Source: Oxytricha trifallax
Taxonomy: Eukaryota; Ciliophora; Spirotrichea; Sporadotrichida; Oxytrichidae
Reading direction: 5' to 3'
Assembly (NCBI GenBank): GCA_000711775.1
Contig: ARYC01017270.1
Span: 39,678 to 103,677 of the forward strand
Length of the DNA: 64,000 bases
The position numbers and the translations under genes were made by a program. Positions 57,607-64,000 of the stretch are shown piece by piece. Numbering within the stretch: the stretch's first letter is position 1; each line of letters starts with the position of its first letter. Under the pieces are notes generated by a model that saw nothing but the letters and a program-made list of their open reading frames with translations, had not been told where the DNA came from and did no database searches.

Positions 57607-60179
57607 ACTCAAAAGTAGACCTTCAGATTAAAACTAGGCTTTTTGTTTCGTCTTTGCTTTTCTATAAAAATGAAATAATTTTTATCGAACCTGAACTTTT
57701 AAAAAACTCCATGAACCTTCTAGCATAGCGGCCTAATTCTGAATAAACTTTAGGTCTCGCAAATTATGTATTTATAAATGAGATAGAGCGTTTTCCGAAA
57801 TGTAAGAGGAGCTTGTTCTCTTAGATAGAAAGAATATAGGTATAATACCTTTGATGGGGTGCACATTCACCTCATATAAAATTGATCCACAAGTAACAAG
57901 GTTGTTCCCAAACACCTTGCAATGCTTAAATAGACCGTTTATTTAAATCTTAAAATAAGATCACGGGCTAAGATTGATTCGTGAAATTCCAATTAACGTG
58001 GTAGGAGATTTCGTTCAGATTTGTGCTCTAAGTTAAGCTAGGAATAACTAAGACTTGGACAAATTAATATCACACATAAGTGATATCTTTATTAAATAAT
58101 GGGATTTCTTGGACTAATGTGACTTCTCTTTACTTATCGCTTAGCTGTCTGTAGAACTAAAAGAGTGAAACTAAATATGGATTTGCAATCTGAACTAAAT
58201 GCTCGAAACAGTTGATTAGATAAAATTTATCTAACTTGAGAAAGGTATAAAAGAATCGCCCAGATATTGTTGTTGATTTGATCAATGGTAATCCCCAGTC
58301 GCTTAAAGCAGTATTTAAAGAACCCGAAACTAGTGGATGATCTTTCAGGCCAATAATTCTTTAAGATGCTTGGATAGTTTAAAAAGTTGAATAAGTCAAA
58401 TAAAGATGTATATTAGTTTTGCTGTGATCTTTAAGAGAATTAACTGCCTAAACAAGAGCCCTTCTTAAACTTGAGGGACTGCTGGGATTTTCATTTTTAT
58501 CATTACAAAGATTGTGCATTATTATGTATTGTTCAACACCAAGCCACAAATGTTTTTTAACTTTGGCATTGGCAATGGTAAGACCCTGTTGTGTGCAACT
58601 TTGGCAGTGCTTCTGGCAAATGAGAATTAAAGAAGCACTATTATACTTGGGAAGAGTGACTATTTAATATTGCGAGATGAAAACGTTTCTCTAATATGAT
58701 TATCAGAAGTGGGTTAAATGTAAACTATAACTAATTCGAGAATAAACTAGGTGTGTATTATATGACCTAAAAATATTTTGAGAGTATTTCAAGCCAAAAA
58801 AACCTCTAAAACAGTCTCAAAGATTCTATAATTATTTTGGATGAGTATGATTGGCTTATATTTGAGGGTTCTCCATAGTAAATGCTGGATACAATAAATC
58901 TATTTAAGAATGCTAGAGTGCTAATAGGATTGAGTGGGTCATCTCTAAGTTAAAAAGAATAGACTTGCCTTGAGTAAACATTTGGTATAAATGAAATAAA
59001 ATTCCCAACCATAAACTCATTAAAAAATGATAAGAAGATTCGCCATCAAGACATTCTCTTCTCGCAATCGTAAGCAGAGTATTGCAAATACTTATACGAG
59101 TTTTGCATGAAAAAAACAGTTCAAACCCCTGTCTTGATCGTTGCTTCCTCAGCCTACTTTCTAATAGAGAGCTACTTTAAAAATTTCAAGGAGCTGTAAT
59201 TCTTTAGTAAGAAGGGAGTTAAAGGTTCCAAAGCGGACGCATACTTGGAAGAGAAATTCAATATAAAAAACACCAACAAGAGGTATGCTGTGTTCCTTTT
59301 GTCTGAGGTCCAAGGGCGAGGAACTGATTTTCATTCTTCTAGAGAAATTGAAGACAATGGGGGCATTACTTGCTCATATGTGATATTTTTTCGAAAAAAT
59401 CAACTTAGTAAATTATTGGAAGAGTTGGACGTCTGGAGAACAAAGGCTAATGGAAACATGTGCTATGGTAAGCCTGCTGCCTAGATACTGTTGAAAAGTC
59501 TATTCAATTTAAACAGGAATTCTTGGATAATGAAGCTCATATTAGATTCTCTAAGCTTCAAACTTTGTTAAGTGAAACTTGGGGAGCTGGATAAAAGCAT
59601 GATGAGATGACAATCAATAAATAGCTCAAAGAAAATTAAGTCGGAGTTTAAGAAGAATAAGAATTGGAAATCAGCGCTTTTGATGATGAAACTGAACTTA
59701 GCTCTCTTGATAAGAAACAGATTTCTCACAGCACATTAGACAAAGAAGATCTACTAAAGTCTTAAAAAATAAAACCTAAGAATTCCTCAACTGAAAATTA
59801 AGCAACTCAGGATTAGCAAGAAGCTTTGAACAATAAAAACTAAGCTTGTTTAGTTAATGCCCAAGGAGACAATTCTCAAGCTGAATAAGATGAAATTAAT
59901 GAGACAATCAAGGCGCAGAAGGAATAGGATGCACTAGTCCATAAATCAGACGAGAAGGTTTTAAAGAAGAGAGGACTCAAATAGCAAGTGAAAAATATTT
60001 AAGAGTCAACTAAGAAGGTCAAATAAAAGCTTTTAAGATAAGATTTGGAAAAGAACCTGGAGATTCCCCTATCTAAAGAACAAAAGGTCCTTCCTACAAA
60101 GAAGATTTCAAATATGAAGTAGGGTGCTAATCTCTTAAGCAAACGAGTTACTAGATCTAAAAATCACAGTGATAATTGA
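57576..60179 (+). pseudogene. SecA-like DEAD motor ATPase ORF with frameshifts
   Basis: Read across several frame slips. SecA-type motor motifs occur in the right order: Walker A GIGNGKT at 58,565-58,585 followed by GKSDYLILRDEN (compare the SecA NDYLA-RDAE motif); Walker B ILDEYDWLI at about 58,835-58,860; GLSGSSLS (motif III-like); PVLIVASSAYFL; and QGRGTDFHSS at about 59,311-59,335, matching the SecA AGRGTDI motif. A long charged Lys/Glu/Gln-rich tail runs to TGA 60,177-60,179. Frame slips fall near 57,800, 58,190-58,400, 58,697 and 59,480. SecA-like ATPases occur widely in ciliates. Their role is unclear, and finding one here beside transposon genes is unusual. Confidence 0.72.
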
Positions 60180-60359
60180 ATTGAGAAAGCATTCATATCA
60201 TCTAAGGCATTACAATAAATTTTGCTTTAGTAATTTACTTTTGTTTAAAGTTAAGTTAAATATTAAACTCACTTTTTTTTGTCTTTTGAATTTAACTAAT
60301 AACTCATTCAAATTTGTTCATTTTCAAACAATCATGGCTGGACCATCGGGTTACCTTCT

Positions 60360-61132
60360 TCATTAATAATCCCAGCTTAATGCATACTAGAAAAGATTTT
60401 TATAGTAAGCTAACTCATCGACTTAATCAAGAAGTTGCATCAACTCTTGTCTCACCCTCTTATTTTATTCTAGATACTTTTGCTTGCTTTAATTTAATTA
60501 GACTTCTTCACCCTTAACTTCTTCTATTTCTTTTTATCTTCTCTTTCTCTGAGATGTTGGCTTCAATAGATAAGCAGACCTGCCTCTTTACTCTATAAAA
60601 TTGTTTGAATTAAAATACATACAACTGAATTGAAGGGAATTTTGCAAAGCTTAGGCGAATTCAGGCCTCATAGTCACCATAAGGTTTTAGCTTTTATTCA
60701 TTCTTTCATGCCTTTGCTCCTTAGCATGATGGATCATTTGGCTGATACCCTCCCTATCTAGAGACATTAGCACATCACAGATCCACCTCTTATCGAGGTG
60801 GATCCAATCACATTGGTCCGGCAAGAACTTTAGCATATCTTATCGGGTCTCCGCAAATTTGATAAAATCGTCTGCAGTTAAACCCTCGATTTAGGGAACT
60901 GCCGTGACAATAACTTGATTTCTTTTTAGGTACTATACAAAGTTATTTGGAGTATGATTACATTCTTATCGCTGTTTATTATACTTTTTAAAAAGTAAAT
61001 GTTGGTACAGGTAATTTTGGGCAAGTATGCGTTGCAGTCTTATGTTAAAAAATCATAAAGCTCCTTCTAGCTACCAACCTTTTGACGAATTTAGTGCACA
61101 TTAACTTAGGCAAGGTTCATGTTGTGGTCCAT
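60360..61132 (-). CDS. TBE 22-kDa-like ORF
   Basis: Minus strand from ATG 61,132 (MDHNMNLAQVNVHQIRQK) to TGA 60,360-60,362. Apart from one frame slip in an A/T run near 60,984-60,996, the frame is open with TAA/TAG as Gln. The pattern KELYDFLTQDCNAYLP, VTAVPQIEGLTADD, KFLPDQCDWIHLDKRW and MSLDREGISQMIHHAKEQR parallels the TBE 22-kDa ORF at 44,166-45,010 (LYRYL...LFLP, SVPKIQDV, LYLPSKL, EYLNEVFQEAHKK). Similarity was judged by eye. A Lys/Gln-rich tail follows. Opposite orientation to the transposase, as in TBE. Confidence 0.65.
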
Positions 61133-61310
61133 TCAATATATCGTAATTAAACTGCTATTGTTTAAAAAATTAATTAAATTTGTATTATATAATAGGAAAT
61201 AATATAATTTAAATAGGGCTCCCTAATTAAATAGAATAATCCTTTTACCCGAAACATAATTCTCCATAGAGAATTCCTTCTCTGTTGATACAAAGAGCTT
61301 TATAGTTAAA

Positions 61311-62950
61311 ATGAAAAAATTACAAGAGTTTAGAACAAAAATTACTCACTATTTCTATAGACCATCTAATCAGTACAATAATGATGATATGGGCTCTTCT
61401 GCTTCAAATAGCAACGATGAAGAGGAGGATTTAAAAGGGAATGAACTCCAATAATATTTCACTTCAACACTATTACAACTTGGTAGTGCAGGCCTCTAGC
61501 CCATAAAAGTATTTTAGCTAAATGATTAAGACTTGGTTTAATTGGAAAATAAGGTCAGAAGTTCCTTAAAACAAATTAAAGGGCAAGGGTTCATGCAGGA
61601 CCCAAGAGATCTTCTATCAATCAACCAAAAGGATCTTTCAGAGTAGCAAGGCTTATCTCAAATAGAGATATTACAAAGCATGCTTAGAGCATTAATAATC
61701 TTTAAGAAGTGAAAGCATTTAGACTGTACAGTTGATACTGACTATCTCAATAGACCGATAGTCTTAAACATTAACGGAGATGCTGCATGTGAAGAGCTCA
61801 GTGTTTACCTTGAAAAAGAGTTGCAGTAGATAACTTAATGTAAGCTTCCAATAGATGTTAAACTCAATAATGCATTAGGTTGTTAAATGCCTGCGAAAAA
61901 AGTTCAGGAGTGAAACTAGCTTTCAAAATAAGTAAAACATTTGTTTAATGATTGTAAAACACCTCTGTCGGCGATTATGCGGCGCTACAGCCTGAGCTAT
62001 AGAAAAGTCAAAGAGCTCATTCAAGAAAATGAAATCTAAGCACCGACTGAATATACTCGTTAAAGGAGAAAACTTAAAAGATTTAGGAATGAAGTTAAGG
62101 AACTCATCTTTGATTGTATAGCCAGATGTGAAAGTAAGCTTAGCTGTAAGTGGCTATCAAAAGAAATAAGCTCTTAATTGAATACTTTCATATCTGTGTC
62201 AAGCATAAGAAGCTTTTTAAAGTAAAAAGCAAGTCTTAATCATAAAAGAATATACTACCTCATCCCTAGGGTTAACGTTTTGAAATCCAAACTACAAAGA
62301 CAGTTCGCAGCCTACTATTATCTAAAAAATCTTTAAGAGGAAAAAACAATTATCAACATAGACGAGAGTTTGTTGAGTTTTAGCTAAAATAAAACTAAAG
62401 CCTGGTCTAAAAGAAAAAGTCTTAATCATACTTCCTCTTCATAGAGACTTAATGACATTAGTATAATAGCCTGTCTCTGCAACAATAACAAAGCATTTTT
62501 TTCAGTGAATTCAGGAAGAACTCAGAGCAAAACTGTCCTTTATTTCATACTTAATCTAGTAGCAGAGCTTTAGAAAACTGATCCTATGTGGATAAGGACG
62601 CATGTGTTCATGCTTGATAATGCGTCATACCACAGGAGTAAGTATTTATCTGAGAAGCTAAAAGTTTGCAAATTCCAGTAATGTTTCTTGGACCATATCA
62701 CTTTTAACTGGCCCCCGTTGAGAGGCTTTTCGCCTAGATAAAAAAAAATAATCTGCTGCCAAAATCAACGTAGCTTAATAGGAGAAAGTAAAAAGCATCT
62801 CTAATAGGTGGTAAAAAAGTCTATATAAAGGAATTGATTATTCTGGAGATTTGCCAGACAATACTAAGTCTTAATGTGAACTGGGCTAATTCTTGCTTTC
62901 ATAAATGTATTATAAGAGCCCTAGAGGACATCACCCTCAGGGATATCTGA
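61311..62950 (+). pseudogene. IS630/Tc1-type DDE transposase
   Basis: From ATG 61,311 (MKKLQEFRTKITHYFYRP) to TGA 62,948-62,950. Catalytic-domain motifs: first Asp in TIINIDESLLSFS, second Asp in HVFMLDNASYHRSK, and the acidic Glu in QLAPVERLFAQIKKN; all three residues are present. A helix-turn-helix-like region precedes them (TPLSAIMRRYSLSYRKVKEL). Two in-frame TGA codons interrupt the N-terminal half (61,710-61,712 and 61,911-61,913), and a one-base slip lies near 62,665-62,680 between the second Asp and the Glu. The protein differs clearly from the TBE transposase at 43.3-44.2 kb. It is otherwise well preserved, so the element seems young or recently inactivated. Confidence 0.85.
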
Positions 62951-63690
62951 AGTCTTGATAGGCAACAACTGATAGCACCCTCCTTAAAAGCAATTACTAA
63001 AAAGGACAGTCATAAATTTTGCTGGTTCAAGTGCTTCAAATATGAATGAATTCGAGGCTATTAAAACAATACTAATAAATCTAAACTTAGAAGTAAAACT
63101 AAGGTTAATTATCTAAAATATCTTAAACTAAAAAGTGTCTTGAAGTTTTGTTTTTTAGATAAATGTACTGTCGTTGAATGTTAAACAAATTAATTAACTA
63201 AATAGAACAGTCAAAGGTTAAAGTGCCAAATTTATATTCAGGAAGGGTAAGTGATTTTGAAAACTACTAATACACACCCTTATTTAAAAATTTAGTTATT
63301 TTAATGACTAAGCAATTATATTTTAGAACATTGAAGGTCTAGGATCGCGAGTTGCATTCCTGATTTAATGGTACTTTCCTTAAAAGTCATGCTTTTATAA
63401 ATGTGAAGGATCCGAGTGAACAAGTTAGCCTGATTTTCATTTACCCTTATAAGTTTTGAAAATTACAGAAAAAATAATGCATCATCAGCATGACAAGCTT
63501 ACATTTATTAGACTCCAGGCAAATTAAAAGAAAAACTAATTAAACTTTAAAGTTGTTAAACTTGAAAAAAAGGAAAAAAACTCAAACGTATATATTGCAA
63601 GGCAAGAAACTTGGAGATTCTTCAGGAAACTACAATTTCTAGTAAAGTCAAACAAAAATTTTAACTAATGAACAATTTTATAAATTATTT
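62951..63690. other. Downstream region of compound element
   Basis: Short Gln-code frames but no recognisable protein; the sequence becomes AT-rich toward the palindrome cluster. Confidence 0.35.
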
Positions 63691-63691
63691 A

Positions 63692-63994
63692 CCGCACAGG
63701 CTGTGCGGAATCTAGAATCCGCACATCCTGTGCGGTATCCAAAATTTAATTCAAGAATCTTATTATATTGAGAAGGTTAAATTCTAAAAGAAAAATATTA
63801 AACCTCCCCCCCTAAAAAGAAAATACCGCACAGACTGTGCGGATTCTATATTCCGCACAGTCTGTGCGTAATCATAAATTAATAATATTTTATTTAATTT
63901 AATTGCCACAATAAATAAATTTTATTTAAATTCATTTCATATATTTAGTTCCGCACAGACTGTGCGGATTCCAGATTCCGCACAGCCTGTGCGG
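63692..63994. repeat. Three paired palindromes (CCGCACAG-CTGTGCGG)
   Basis: Each unit holds two 17-bp inverted repeats of the form CCGCACAGNCTGTGCGG separated by 10 bp. Unit 1 is 63,692-63,708 and 63,719-63,735; unit 2 is 63,826-63,842 and 63,853-63,869; unit 3 is 63,951-63,967 and 63,978-63,994. Units start 134 and 125 bp apart. The pair as a whole is also nearly palindromic. In AT-rich DNA these are striking GC-rich hairpins. The array may continue past the window end. Confidence 0.92.
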
Positions 63995-64000
63995 TAAATA

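Noticed and set aside
61710..61913. TGA recoded as Trp in the transposase
   Set aside because: Only two cases, with a nearby frameshift; TGA acts as a normal stop in every other gene of the window, so decay is the simpler reading.
1..64000. tRNA or rRNA genes
   Set aside because: I looked for tRNA-like A/B boxes and rRNA-like conserved blocks and saw none I could support by eye.

Overview
This window looks like germline (micronuclear) DNA of a stichotrich ciliate in the Oxytricha/Stylonychia/Tetmemena group. Five things point there. (1) Conserved protein-coding stretches read through TAA and TAG as glutamine and stop at TGA. (2) The genes are cut into short macronuclear-destined segments (MDSs) separated by AT-rich internal eliminated sequences (IESs), with short direct or inverted repeats (pointers) at the ends to be joined. 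(3) Several genes are scrambled or partly inverted. (4) A 4.08-kb transposon has C4A4 telomere-like terminal inverted repeats, as in TBE elements. (5) Introns are tiny (about 33-40 bp). No species was assigned; the reading was by eye, without database searches.

Layout. 1-11.8 kb: two diverged copies of a segmental duplication. Each carries a fragment of an SN domain of Tudor-SN (SND1) and minus-strand coding segments; the second copy also holds a glycine-rich membrane-protein gene. 11.5-15.1 kb: the SND1 C-terminal MDS, with a whole coiled-coil (SIKE/FGFR1OP2-like) gene sitting inside the preceding IES. 15.1-16.7 kb: IFT54 (TRAF3IP1), split into an inverted N-terminal and a direct C-terminal MDS. 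16.9-18.1 kb: a CDC50/LEM3 flippase subunit with three IESs and one intron. 18.2-22.9 kb: two genes, a mitochondrial carrier (SLC25) and a PYROXD2-like oxidoreductase. Each is shredded into alternating MDSs on two opposite-strand arms, and the two genes are nested around one mirror axis near 20.1 kb. 23.0-24.7 kb: BRAP2-like protein. 24.8-27.6 kb: secreted beta-mannosidase. 27.7-36 kb: a heavily scrambled isoleucyl-tRNA synthetase with segments on both strands. 36.8-39.5 kb: pieces of a low-complexity protein.

From 39.5 kb the window is mostly germline-limited. It holds a long-hairpin element (second copy of a family also at 0.6-1.0 kb), a decayed TBE transposon (43,015-47,091), a palindrome with 345-bp arms (47.7-48.6 kb), a three-DM10 EFHC1-like ciliary gene (48.9-50.9 kb), a 19-bp minisatellite (51.5 kb), a palindrome with 175-bp arms (52.1-52.6 kb), fragments of an unrecognised gene (53.7-54.3 kb) and a 193-bp satellite (55.2-56.1 kb). 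From 56.9 kb to the window end lies what looks like an undescribed compound mobile element: a SecA-like ATPase ORF, an ORF resembling the TBE 22-kDa protein, an IS630/Tc1-type DDE transposase, and three regularly spaced paired palindromes.

The genes do not form one pathway. The most informative signal is architectural: one window shows simple IESs, a gene nested in an IES, a single inversion, and two interleaved odd/even scrambled genes sharing one axis.
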